Positions 11,850 through 21,850 of a stretch of 64,000 bases of DNA are shown here, piece by piece. The stretch lies in contig JAMXBB010000002.1 of NCBI GenBank assembly GCA_024138015.1, forward strand, positions 48,689,473-48,753,472. Direction: 5' to 3'. The DNA is from Lumnitzera littorea (taxonomy: Eukaryota > Streptophyta > Magnoliopsida > Myrtales > Combretaceae). The notes below the pieces were generated by a model. The model did no database searches and had not been told where the DNA came from. It worked only from the letters and a program-made list of their open reading frames with translations. Each line of letters starts with the position of its first letter. Position 1 is the first letter of the stretch. Both the position numbers and the translations under genes were made by a program.

Positions 11850-13500
11850 TCCTATTGAAGCTTAATTCTTTCAATCAAGGTTGGTTATACCACTAAACTC
11901 ATTAATTGTGCTTCAGTTTCATGCCATCTGAACTCGATTTCCATCTTTTCAAATTCTTTGATCAATTCACGCTGAGTAATGAGTAATGAGGCCACTTATT
12001 CATAGTTCCTGCAACTCAAAGCATCTGCTACAACATTAACTTTGCCAGGGTGATAGCCGCTGGTCAAATCATAATCCTTGATTAATTCCAACCAATGCCT
12101 TTGTCTTAAGTTTAGCTCTTTCTAAGTGAAGAAATATTTCAAACTTTTATAATCAATGTATATCTCATAATATTGCTCATATAAATAATGTCTCCAAATT
12201 TTCAGAGCAAATACTACAGCTGCTAATTCTAAATCATGAGTTGGATAGTTCTTCTTACGAGGCCTTAACTATCTGGATGCATAAGCTACCACTTTCCTAT
12301 CTTACATCAATATACATCCTAGTCCACTTTTGGAAGCATCACTATATACACAATAAGATTTACTCAGATCTGGTAAAATAAGTATTGGTGCAGAAATCAA
12401 TTGATCTTTCAATTCCTAGCAACTTTGTTCACATTCATCTCTCCACTTAAATTTAACATCTTTTTGCGTCAGTTGAGTTATAGGCTTAGCAATTTAGAAA
12501 AATCTTTTATAAATCGCTTAAAATATCTTGCCATTTTGAGAAAACTCTTTATTTCCGTTATAGTAGTTGGCTGTTTCCATTTAGCTATTACTTTGACTTT
12601 CTTAAGATCGACTGAAATTCCTTCACTTGACATAATGTGTCCCAAAAATGAAATCTTATCCAGCCAGAATTCACATTTATCTAACTTAGCATACAGTTGA
12701 TTGTCCCTCAACTTTTGCAAAGCTAAACGTAGATGATCGGCATGATTCTCCTTAGTCTTGGAATAAATTAAAATATCATCAATGAATACCACAACAAACT
12801 TATCCAAGTAAGGTTGATAAATCTGATTCATCAAATTCATAAACACAACTGGTGCATTTGTTAAACCAAAAGGCATTACTAAAAACTCGTAGTGCCCGTA
12901 TCTGGTTCTGAAAGCTGTTTTTGATATATCCTCTAACTTAATTTGTAATTGATGGTATCCAGATCTTAAATCAATTTGTGAAAATACAGTAGTACCATGC
13001 AATTGATCAAACAAGTTATTAATTTTGGGTAATGGATATTTATTCTTAATAGTCACCTTATTTATTTCTCAATAATCGATACATAACCTCATGGTTCCGT
13101 CTTTCTTTTTTACAAATAACACTATCGTTCCCCAAGGAGATACACTGGGTTGTACAAATCCTTTGTCCAATAGCCCTTGAAGTTGCTTCTTCAATTCTTG
13201 AAGTTCTATCAGCAACATTCGATATGGAGCTTTTGATATTGGTTTAGTTCCTAGCACTAATTCTATAGAAAAATCTAACTTTCACTATGGTGCTAATCTA
13301 AGTAATTCTTCCAAAAAAATATCAAGAAACTCATTTACTATGGGTATTTTCGATACTTTTGGGTTTTCCTTTTCTCCTTCAATGGCAAATATCCAATAGA
13401 ATTGCCATTCTTTAGTAACTTCACTTACCTCTATTATTGATAATCTTAGACTTTACTCACCTTTTTTTCCTTGAAATATGACCTTACCTTCATCTAAGAT
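11850..13500 (-). pseudogene. G2 reverse transcriptase-RNase H
   Basis: Two long open stretches, 13257-13069 (fingers: PYRMLLIELQELKKQL, GFVQPSVSPWG, MRLCIDY) and 13056-12478 (palm: FSQIDLRSGYHQL, MPFGLTNAP, catalytic FIDDILIYS, FLGHIMSSEG), are separated by a single stop. RNase H follows to about 11990 with YSDASKSG, LELAAVV, IDYKSLKYF and ADALS, broken by several stops. This is one of the better preserved RTs in the window but cannot be translated whole. Confidence 0.85.
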
Positions 13501-13842
13501 TATGTTCTTATGTTGGCAATCCACTTTAGCTCTCTACTTGGACAACTAATCTATTCCTACAATGATATCATATCCCTTAATTGGTAATAGTATGAGTTTT
13601 ATTAGGAATTCTTGTCCTTGGATTTGCAATTGTCCATTATCTACTATTTCTCGTGTTAACACTTGTTCTCCCATAGGTGTTCTTATCCTATATGTTGATT
13701 TAACTTCACTTGTCTTAATTCCATTCCCTAATACAAACTCCCGACTGCTAAATGAATGTAATGCTCTAGTATCAAATAATGCATATGCAACTCGTCCATT
13801 TATAAGTACATTTCCTGAAATAATCACTAGTGCTATAATTAT
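13501..13842 (-). pseudogene. G2 aspartic protease domain
   Basis: Open at 13827-13546. The active-site region reads YALFDTRALHSFSS where the lineage normally has D-(S/P)-G-A-T-H-S-F, so the catalytic Gly is replaced by Arg. The C-terminal block GYDIIVGIDWL is present. Immediately upstream comes the end of a shortened gag, so protease and gag are fused across a deletion. Confidence 0.75.
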
Positions 13843-14244
13843 CTATCTCTTAAGCACTATACTTAAGTCATATCTTTCCATAATTTTTAACCAATCATCA
13901 ACTAAAGCAGGCTTGCTCATTTCACCTTCGAAATACCAATTTGATTTTATAAACTCGGGAAGTCGACTTGTATCTTGGGGTCGAATTACTCTAGGTTCAA
14001 CCTCTACTAGCCTTTGGTTCATCACATTTCCTCCTGTGATCAAATGCTGGATTAAAGCTCCTTATTGTTGGATCATAGTGTTCATGTTAGCCAACATTTA
14101 TCCAAACTGAGTTGGGTCCATCATGTTTAGAGCAGGTGGTATGTCATTTCTAGGTGGTTCCGATATATTAGGAGGGTTAGGAGGAGGTACTTCTACTGCA
14201 AGTTGATTATTCCCATTTCCCTTTCTATTTGATTCTTTTGCCAT
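13843..14244 (-). pseudogene. G2 gag N-terminus (internally deleted)
   Basis: Starts MAKESNRKGNGNNQ at the ATG at 14244 and has stops at about 14103 and 14061. It runs to LPEFIKSNWYFEGEMSK and DDWLKIMERYDLS, the beginning of the retrotransposon gag domain. It then passes almost directly into the protease segment: most of capsid and the whole CCHC nucleocapsid are missing. Confidence 0.7.
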
Positions 14245-14249
14245 ATTCA

Positions 14250-14689
14250 GATTTACAATTCACTAATTATCAATCCTGTACTCACAATATGTGTACTTAA
14301 GGTCAATATCTAATCTAAACAATTCATTCGACCATGTGTGTGATCTTTTAGAATTCATTTGAAAGAAGGCATTTCACCAAACTTGCTTATAATCATAATA
14401 ATTATAAGTAACTCGATAATTTGGTTGAGGTTCTGTTGGTGACATTTGAAATTTGATTGGCATTATTAGATGACTAGACCATTATTTTAGGTTGATGACC
14501 TTACGAATTCTCACAGTTGAATAACTTATTATCTCATTTGATTCAAAATGTTTAAATGAAACTGAATCAGTCTCACTTAAAATTCTTTCATAAAAATCAA
14601 TTGTCTTATAATAATCATATTAGATAAAAGAAAAATTTTTAGTGATTTTTTTTTTCTTACTTAATCATAAGAGTCCTTTTCAAAAATAC
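14250..14689 (-). pseudogene. EPRV-A: downstream pararetrovirus coding region
   Basis: The minus strand reads, with a few stops, a segment containing TIDFYERILSETDSV, SFKHFE and PIKFQMSPTEPQPNY. This resembles the region I associate with the 3' part of endogenous caulimovirid genomes in plants (recollection of the family, not a search result). It follows the RNase H end of EPRV-A in the expected order. The function of this region in such viruses is not established. It ends where G2 gag begins. Confidence 0.5.
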
Positions 14690-16184
14690 CTTTTTTGATA
14701 GAAAAGATATTTTTGAAAATTCCCTTGATAAAAAACTTTGATTTTTAAGGGGCTAAAGGCTTCACAGAGTAAGATGCCACCTCGATTGATTGGACATTAT
14801 TTTTAGTGGAACTGTTTCATCCACTTATTGAATTCCTAAGATCATTAGAAGAGGCATTAGTGGTTGTAGAGCAGCTACTAGCACACTAAGGAGTTCAGGG
14901 GTTGTTTCAACATTGGTCACTTCAAATGGTTTTTCTTTGGGTTTTATTTGAGGAGTCATTTAGGATGGATCATTGGGAGTCATTAAAGACGATGATTTGT
15001 CTTTAATCATTAAAGGAACATTTAGAGATTTAGTGGCATTGAGCCATGACTGAACATTGGTTAGGCACTTTTTTTGAGGTTCTTTCCCCTTTCCTTTGTC
15101 TTTCTTAGGAAGCATCTCCTTGCGGAAATTCACGAGTAAGGAAGTTAGGGAGATAATTAGAAGATTCATTGATATGCTCAATTTCAAAATAAAAAACAAA
15201 TAATATTGCTTGCCATTTGGCAAACATTTGTTTTGAAGCAACATTTTGGACATCTTTTAATAAAATATTTTTAGCAATCTTGTAATCAATTCTTAAAAGA
15301 AATTTTTTATTTAACCAATCTCCTTGAAATTTAGAAATTGCTAAAACAATTGCTAAAATTTCATTTTTTATTGTAAAGTAATTTTTCTAGCATTCATTTC
15401 AATATTTAAAAATAAATTGAACAACATTTTCTTTATCATTTTGTTTTTGTTTAAGGATCTCATCAAATCCAATGTTAGATGCATCCGTCTCTACTATTTT
15501 AAATAAAGATGGTTTTGCAATATGGAGACGTGGAATTTCCTTAATCTTTCCTATAATTTGTTTAACAACATTAGTGTGACATTTGGACCATTGTAGGGGA
15601 TTTTTTCTTAATCTTTAATAAAGTGGTTTACACAAAATATTGAGATTAGAAAAGAAATCTAAAATATAATTTAAACTTCCTAAAAATCTTTGCAGTTAGG
15701 TTTTATTCTTGATTTCATTAGGAAATTTAGATGCAAATTCAATTGATCTTTCAATTAGGATTATGGTTCCATTATATATGCGAAACCCTAAGAATCTAAT
15801 CTTAGTTTAGAATAAATAAATTTTAGAGGGTGACATTACTAAACCATTTTTTTTTTTTACAACATTGATAAAAATCTTAATATATTTGAAATGTTGGTCT
15901 ATATTAGATAAGAATATTAAGATATCATCAATGTAAACTATTATGAAATTTGAGTAATCATTAAAAATTTCATTCATTATCTTCTGAAATTCAAAGGGAG
16001 CATTCTTTAATCCAAAAAGCATTATATTCCATTCAAACTAACCAAAGAAACAGTGAATGTAGTTTTATACCTATCGGATTTTTTAATTTGAATTTGTTAA
16101 AATTCAGATTTTATATCAGACTTCGAAAATATTTTAGCATCATGAAGTCGATTAAGTAAATCTTTTTTATTAAGTATTAGATAC
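14690..16184 (-). pseudogene. EPRV-A: reverse transcriptase (C-terminal part) and RNase H
   Basis: Continuation of the viral polyprotein broken at 16185. RT starts NKKDLLNRLHDAKIFSK and includes GLKNAPFEFQKIM and the catalytic YIDDILIF (open at 16022-15807), then a QRFLGSLNYI connection. RNase H shows Asp in ETDASN (near 15490), Glu in NEILAIV and Asp in LRIDYK, then ASKQMFAKWQA. A Lys-rich tail (open at 15253-14960) ends the domain. No integrase follows, as expected for a pararetrovirus and unlike the retrotransposons here. Family: Caulimoviridae, petuvirus- or florendovirus-like; genus unresolved. Several stops make it non-functional. Confidence 0.8.
16180..16184. repeat. Target-site duplication of OGR, left copy
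   Basis: GATAC here and AATAC at 36002-36006 flank the OGR element (one mismatch). Viral coding sequence resumes on both sides: codons for ...IKY up to 36002, then ...LILNKKDLL from 16184. Confidence 0.7.
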
Positions 16185-16812
16185 TGTCGAGCTTAGTTTT
16201 TCACCCTCCCGATTCTTTTATAAAATTACGTCTTCTTTAAATCGGTTGGTATTAAACCTTACCCGTTTGATACTAACCCTTAACTAGGGTTTAAAGAAAA
16301 GCAGTCCTTTTTATTTTGAAAACAACTTTAGAGTCATCACCTGACTGGAGTCGGGAAAAACAGTTAAGTTATAACCAATTGGGTGGATTAGTTATAACTT
16401 AGCCACTAGTTTAATGAGAAAAACCAATTTTGTAAAACAGTTTTTAAAACCAGAGATCATGGATTTGAGGGTTAGAAATTTTAAACCCTTATGGGTATCA
16501 TTGACTTTCCAAATTTAACTTTAATCTTTAAAAATCACCTTTTAATTTCACAAAACAAAACTCAATTTAATTACTTTAATTGGACAACTTAAGTAATCTA
16601 GGAAAAAGGAAAATTAGGTTTTTTTTTTTTTATCGTCGTTCTGTGGGTACCAACGTACCTGCTATTCAGGATTAAACGTATGTAGTTTTTTTTTTTACAA
16701 AAACCTTAGTGAATTGAGTTAATTTTAATTTGAAAACATGTCGGATTTATATTTTTAGTTTAATTTGGTTTATTTAAGAAAAATTTTAACAAAGGTTCCA
16801 AATTTTATATAC

Positions 16813-16846
<34 letters not shown>

Positions 16847-18234
16847 TGAAAAATCTAAGAGTAGTCTTAATTTGTAAAGGATTAATTTTTTTTTTTTTGA
16901 AAACTTCATTTTTCTAAGTGTCAAAATAATTTTTATTCGCTAACTTATTTATTTATTTTTATTTTTATTAAATTATCATTTTTTATTACTTATTCTATCT
17001 GTTTATATTGAACTAAATAAATAAATAGACTAATTCTATTTTTTTTTTCTCTTTTTGTTTTTCTTCTCTTCCTTTTTTCTTTTTCATTTTTTTTACATTT
17101 ACAATTATAAATAAAATAAAAATTAAAAATCAAACAACAACAACTAAAAAAATAAAAAGAAACAAAAAAAGTAAAATAAAATAAAAGTTTCAAATGCAGT
17201 GGGTGTACGAATTAGACTTGGAGCGGACTTCGGGTCGGACTTGGGTTAGGTTTGGGATTTAGGTTAGTTTCTAATTGAAGAAGAATAAAGCAGTCACTTG
17301 GAGGGGGTTACAGGCATGATCGAAGGGTGGAAGTTGCTTCAATTGATCACGGGCATGATGTAGGTGTGGATGGCTGTTGTCTTCAACAATCACCAGAAAT
17401 TTAGTTTTTTTTTTTTTTTTACTTAATTTTGGAGCTTGATTTGAAAGCTCCTTTGATTGAATTTGGATGTATTATTAGGTCCAATTTAGAGTACGCTACG
17501 CAGTAAACAAAATCAAAACAAGAGATTGGGTGTTAGTGTATGAAATTTGTACGAAAATTAGAGCTAAAGTGGAGGAAGTAGGCTGTTCTTGACTGGGAAA
17601 GTGGAGGAAAATTAAGGAAAGGGAAAGAAAGAGAAGGGGAAGAGAGAGAAAATGCTAATGTGACGTCGACATGGCATCATGTCAACACACACGGACTAAG
17701 CCGAAGTTGCCACATATCATCACATGATACGTGGTAGCTGACATGTATGCCACGTAGCTTGGCACATGGCGCCATGTCAGCCCGTTGTCTAACTCGATGC
17801 TACCATGTATTAGGACATATGGCGCAGTCAAATCTTGACACATGGTAGTGTACTAGTTACAAAAAATAAAAAGGCTTCTCTACCTTTGCTAAGATTCGAA
17901 CTCAAGATCCCAAGTTTAATCCCATGCAATGTTCAAGTGTTTATCTATTAGGCCATAGCCTATACCTTGTCTAAATTGCACATATGGACTAAGTCAGCTT
18001 AGACTATATTCAAATCTAAGCCCAAGCCCAACAGTCTAACTTCTAAAAAAATCTACCCTAATAAAATGTTATTTTTTATTTTTTTCTATTTTTTTTTTGT
18101 AATTTTTTCAATTTTCTTATTTAAATTTCTTATTTTTTGGGGTTTTCTTTAATTTTCTATTTTTTTTTTGTTTTTCCTAATTTAAGGTCTATTAAGAAAA
18201 GAAGAATAAAGGGGAAAAAAAGTAAGTGTTTACA
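16185..18234 (-). repeat. 3' LTR of OGR (~2.05 kb, promoter segment missing)
   Basis: Starts TGTCGAGC and ends TTTACA on the plus strand. From 16230 it aligns with 33704-36001 (for example GTCTTCTTTAAATCG, and the block around TTTAATTTCACAAAACAAAACTC). Compared with the right LTR it lacks about 340 bp between roughly 17394 and 17396, which in the right LTR holds the TATA box. It also has an extra ~110 bp of CCACGTGG-rich sequence near 17670-17800. It further contains T-rich tracts and a TA microsatellite. Confidence 0.8.
16805..16848. repeat. (ACAT)n/(AT)n microsatellite
   Basis: TATACATACATACATACATA followed by a pure AT run inside the OGR 3' LTR. The right LTR has a shorter TA run at 34259-34277, so the tract has changed length since insertion. 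Confidence 0.85.
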
Positions 18235-18251
18235 ATTGCCTCTCTTTATGG
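18235..18251 (-). other. Polypurine tract of OGR
   Basis: The minus strand reads CCATAAAGAGAGGCAAT directly before the LTR start TGTAAACA. Nearly the same tract occurs at 174-190. Confidence 0.6.
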
Positions 18252-18369
18252 TAAAGTTTAAACAAAATTTTGCCACAAAGACAAAGAGACACTATTTTTG
18301 CCCTTGGGGATGACTTTGAAATGATTAGAAATCTATAATAGACTCGATCTACCAGGGATTTGGTGAAAA

Positions 18370-19110
18370 AATGAAACCTATTCGTGCCTCTTTAGGCTCA
18401 CTAACCTAGGTGGGAAGGATAAGCAACCCTATTCTAGAATTGAATTAGAGAACTTAGTCATACCTCTCTAGGCTCACTAACTTAAGTGGGAGCATCTCTC
18501 AGGGACTGGTAATCCTAAGTTAAGATCAATCTAAAACCTGGTTGTGCCTTACTAGGCTCACTAACTTAGGCAAGAGCATCTCTTGAGGACCAGCAACCCT
18601 AAGTTAGGATCGATCTAAAACTTGGTCATACCTCATTAAGCTTACTAACCTAAGTAGGAGTATCTCTCTAGGACTAGCAACTCTAAACTAGGATTGATCT
18701 AAAACCTGATTGTGCTTCAGTAGGCTCACTAACTTAGGTAGGAGCGTTTTTCACGGACTAGCAACCTTTCATTGGGATCAATCTAAAACCTGATCGTACT
18801 TCACTAGGCTCACTAACCTAAGCAAGAGCATCTCTCGAAGACTAGCAACCCTGAATTAGGATTAATCTAAAACTTGGTCATACCTCACTAAGCTCACTAA
18901 CCTAGGCGAGAGTATCTCTCGAGGACTAGTAACCATAATTTGGGATTGATCTAAAACTTGGTAGTGCCTCACTAGGCTCACTAACCTAAGCGGAAGCATC
19001 TCTCGAAGACTAACAACCCTAATCTGGGATTGATCTAAAAACCTAGCCATGCCTCACTAGACTCACTAACTTAAGCGGAAGCATTTCTCAGGGACTAGCA
19101 ACCTTAATCT
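18370..19110. repeat. Tandem array, 84-bp unit, about 9 copies
   Basis: CTCACTAA recurs near 18396, 18470, 18557, 18641, 18725, 18809, 18893, 18977 and 19061; spacing is about 84 bp in most copies. Typical unit pieces are GATCTAAAACTTGG, CCTCACTAGGCTCACTAACC and AGCATCTCTCGAGGACTAGC. Because 84 is divisible by 3, one minus frame stays open for two units (19050-18862) with a 28-residue repeat; I regard this as a by-product. The array sits in the 3' spacer of OGR. A ~50-bp stray piece of the same unit occurs at 34360-34408. Confidence 0.88.
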
Positions 19111-19134
19111 GGTGTTAATGCTATGCCAAAAGGA

Positions 19135-19310
19135 AACAATGAGGAGAAGCGCCTTATGGAACTTGGTAAACAGAGGAGAAATGCCCTATGGGCTTGCTTA
19201 AGAGAAATTTGGTGAACAAAGTGGAAGTACCTTACAGGCTTACTTAAGAAAATACTATAAAGGAGAATGACCCTACAGGCTTGGTAAGAAGAATGTGATG
19301 AAGGGAGAAA
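19135..19310. repeat. Second short array, ~40-48-bp unit, about 4 copies
   Basis: Units contain GAGGAGAAATGCCCTATGGG, then CTTGCTTAAG/CTTACTTAAG, then a variable end such as AAATTTGGTGAACA. Copies start near 19141, 19173, 19217 and 19263. It lies next to the 84-bp array in the same spacer but is unrelated in sequence. Confidence 0.55.
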
Positions 19311-20069
19311 ACTTAAGTTAAGATCATGTCTTTGAAAGCTGGCTAAACATTAAATGCAGAAAGTGAATGTCTTATGTATTGGTTCAAAAAGATTGTTAGG
19401 AGTAAAAAAATTGGTCTAAATGCAAGTGAAAGATTCAAAAATCAATATGCTAACATTGTATGGAAATACTTGCATAATCTGTATCATAGCGCCTAAATTG
19501 TCAAACCTTTTTAAAAAGCCTCATAAAAAATAACTAGCTCATGTTTTAGTCCCTTGTTATCAACTCAGATGTTCTTGATGCAAAACATTTGAGACTTTGC
19601 CAGCTCTTATAGAGAAATCATTGAAATTAACCCAATACAGAAAGCCACCTATTGTTTTTGTCTCTTTAGAACTTTTATGAATCAAAAGCCTTATTCTTGA
19701 CTAACAAACATCTATCGTGAGGTGATTACTTAGTTGAATTTTGCATTTCCTTGAAAAATAGACAATAAAAATCCCCATGGAGGGGTGAATTAATCCGTAA
19801 TAAAGTATTTTAAAGAGTTTTGTTAATTACCAATGTCCTAGATCTCATTCCTTAACTTCTCTTGTGTTTTCAGTGTATAGGTTTGAATAAAGGGAATTGG
19901 ACCTTTCAATGGAGAGGGTAATTATTCTAACGTCAACAATGGCTAAGGATACCAACTTTGCCTACAAATAATGAAAATTAGACCACAATGATATTCAAAA
20001 TAACTGGCATTTTCATGTTTGAAGCAACAATTTCCACTGACTTCTCATGGATAGTACAATTTTACAATG
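19311..20069 (-). other. Remaining 3' spacer of OGR, no gene seen
   Basis: About 760 bases between the short array and the integrase end. I see no coding signal or repeat; stops occur in all frames. Confidence 0.5.
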
Positions 20070-21330
20070 TCGGCATTTACAAGGTCTCTCAAATCTAGAC
20101 CATCCATTTAGGACAAAATCAAATCCCTTCCCGGTAATACTCGCTTCACGACATAAGGGCCTCTGTAATTAGGAGCAAACTTCCCTCTAGAGTCTTGTGC
20201 ATTAGGGAGAGCTTTTCTCAATACCGTATCTCCTTTGAAGTTCCGGGGTTATACCCTTTTGTTAAAGGCCCGAGCCATCCTTTGTTGATAACACTGATTA
20301 TGACATAGGGCTATCAATCTCCTCTTGTTAATCAGATTCAACTACTCGATACATTTCTTTACCTAATCGACTTTGTCCAATTAAGTTTCTAATAGTACCC
20401 TAAGTGACGGGATCTCAACCTCTACTGGTAACACTGCTTCAGTACCGTATACCAAAGAGTACGGTGTTGCCCCAGTCGATGTTCTGATGGAAGTCCAATA
20501 GGCCATGAGTGCGAATGGTAACATCTCATGCCAATCCTTATATGTGACAACTATTTTTTCAATCATTCTTTTGAGGTTTTTGTTGGCTGCTTCAATAACT
20601 CCATTCATTTGGGGTCGATAAGGAGTAGAGTTCCTGTGAATGATCTTAAACTGTCGGCACAATTCTAACATAAGCTTGTTGTTGAGATGGGTGCCATTGT
20701 CAATGATGATCATTTCCAGAGTCCCGTATCAGGTTAAGATGTCTCTCTTGATGAACTTAACTACGACCCATTTAGTAATGCTCAAGTAAGACAAAGCCTC
20801 AACCCATTTGCTGAAGTAGTCAATGGTGACTAGTATGAAGCGATGCCCATTGGATGCCTTTGGAGTAATCGGGTTGATGATATCTATGCCCTACATTGAA
20901 AAAAGCCACGGTATTGAGAGAGCATGTAATTCTTGAGGTGGGGCGTTTATCTTATTTGCATAAACTTAGCATAAGTGATAATGCCTAACATGTTTGATGC
21001 AATCACTTTCCATTGTTGACCAATAATACCCTAACCTCATAATTTTCTCCGCCAGCATGTAACTATTCATGTGAGGGCCACATACTCCTTCATGCACTTC
21101 TTTCATTAACTTCTCAGCCTCCTTGTTGTCTACACGCCTTAAGAGTGTACCGTCCAAAGAGCGCCAGTATAAAGTGGACTTGCTTATCAAGAATTGAGTA
21201 GTCAATATCCTAATCATCTTTCTGTCCATTTTCTTGGCTTCTTTAGGGTATATTCCTTGTTGTAAGAGTATCTTAACATCATAGTACCACAGTTTTCGGT
21301 CGTTCATACCCTTAATTGCTAAGCAAAAGG
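20070..21330 (-). pseudogene. OGR integrase
   Basis: One of the best preserved domains in the window. N-terminal HHCC motif: HEGVCGPHMNSYMLAEKI then CIKHVRHYHLC, followed by a stop that replaces a conserved Gln (TAA for CAA). Catalytic Asp in IDIINPITPKASNGHRF, second Asp in IIIDNGTHLNNK (open 20713-20381), Glu in MNGVIEAANKNLK, then GATPYSLVYGTEAVLP. The C-terminal part near 20170-20110 reads NYRGPYVVKRVLPG. The sequence is of Tat type. Few stops break it (three seen), so this copy decayed less than G1 or G2. Confidence 0.88.
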
Positions 21331-21850
21331 TAAGCTTATCTTCAATATCAATAGTAAGAGGCTGAATCTCAACTCCAACGGATATCTGGATCATAGATGC
21401 TAGCATGGCTAAGGCATCAGCAAATTGATTATGAGTCTTCGGTACATAATTGAAGGTGATTTCTTTGAAATTCTCCATCAATTCAGTCAAGTGCCGGTGA
21501 TAAGGTACTAGTTTAGGATCCTTCATCTTGTACTCTCCCTAAGCTTGGCTAATAATGAGTTAAGAGTCCTCATACACTTCTAATTCTGCAATGTCATTAT
21601 CTAAGGCTATTTTAAGTCCCATGATGCATGCTTCATACTTGGTGATATTATTAATGTATGGGAAAACGAGCTTTATAGCCACAGGGTATTGAGTGCCTTT
21701 AAGGGATATTAGTATTACCCCAATTCCATACCCAGCCACGTTGGTTGCCCCATCAAAGAACATCTTCCATTTTGGTAGTTCATCATCTTCTCCTTTATCA
21801 AAGCTTCCCTCAATTGCTAAGATATCCTCATCAGGGAAATTGACTTGTAC
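21331..21850 (-). pseudogene. OGR second (archaeal-type) RNase H
   Basis: Separate RNase H fold downstream of the ordinary one: Asp in WKMFFDGATN, Glu in TKYEACIMGL, Asp in the EDSQLI-like end, and Asp in NQFADALAMLASM. Such an extra archaeal-type RNase H is a known acquisition of Tat-lineage plant elements. It spans two open stretches (21928-21560 and the start of 21526-20966), separated by stops near 21545-21560. It would remove RNA from the RNA/DNA hybrid alongside the retroviral-type domain. Confidence 0.8.

Larger units (their letters stand above)
6960..14249 (-). mobile_element. G2: Tekay/Del-like chromovirus, 5' LTR missing
   Basis: Minus-strand Ty3/gypsy element with order (right to left) gag, PR, RT, RNase H, IN with chromodomain, PPT, long 3' LTR. 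RT motifs (QIDLRSGYHQL, RTRYGHYEFLVMPFGLTNAP, FIDDILIYSK) are those of the Tekay/Del lineage. The right end stops at the gag ATG (14244) with no PBS or 5' LTR; pararetrovirus sequence follows directly. All reading frames are broken. Confidence 0.85.

Noticed and set aside
12401..14110. Plus-strand frames of 99 and 182 codons
   Set aside because: Shadows of the minus-strand RT, PR and gag of G2.
18862..19050. Minus-strand frame with 28-residue repeat
   Set aside because: Follows from the 84-bp periodicity of the tandem array; not open across the other copies.
18370..19110. Regular repeats as a CRISPR-like array
   Set aside because: Head-to-tail diverged monomers without unique spacers, in a plant retroelement spacer.
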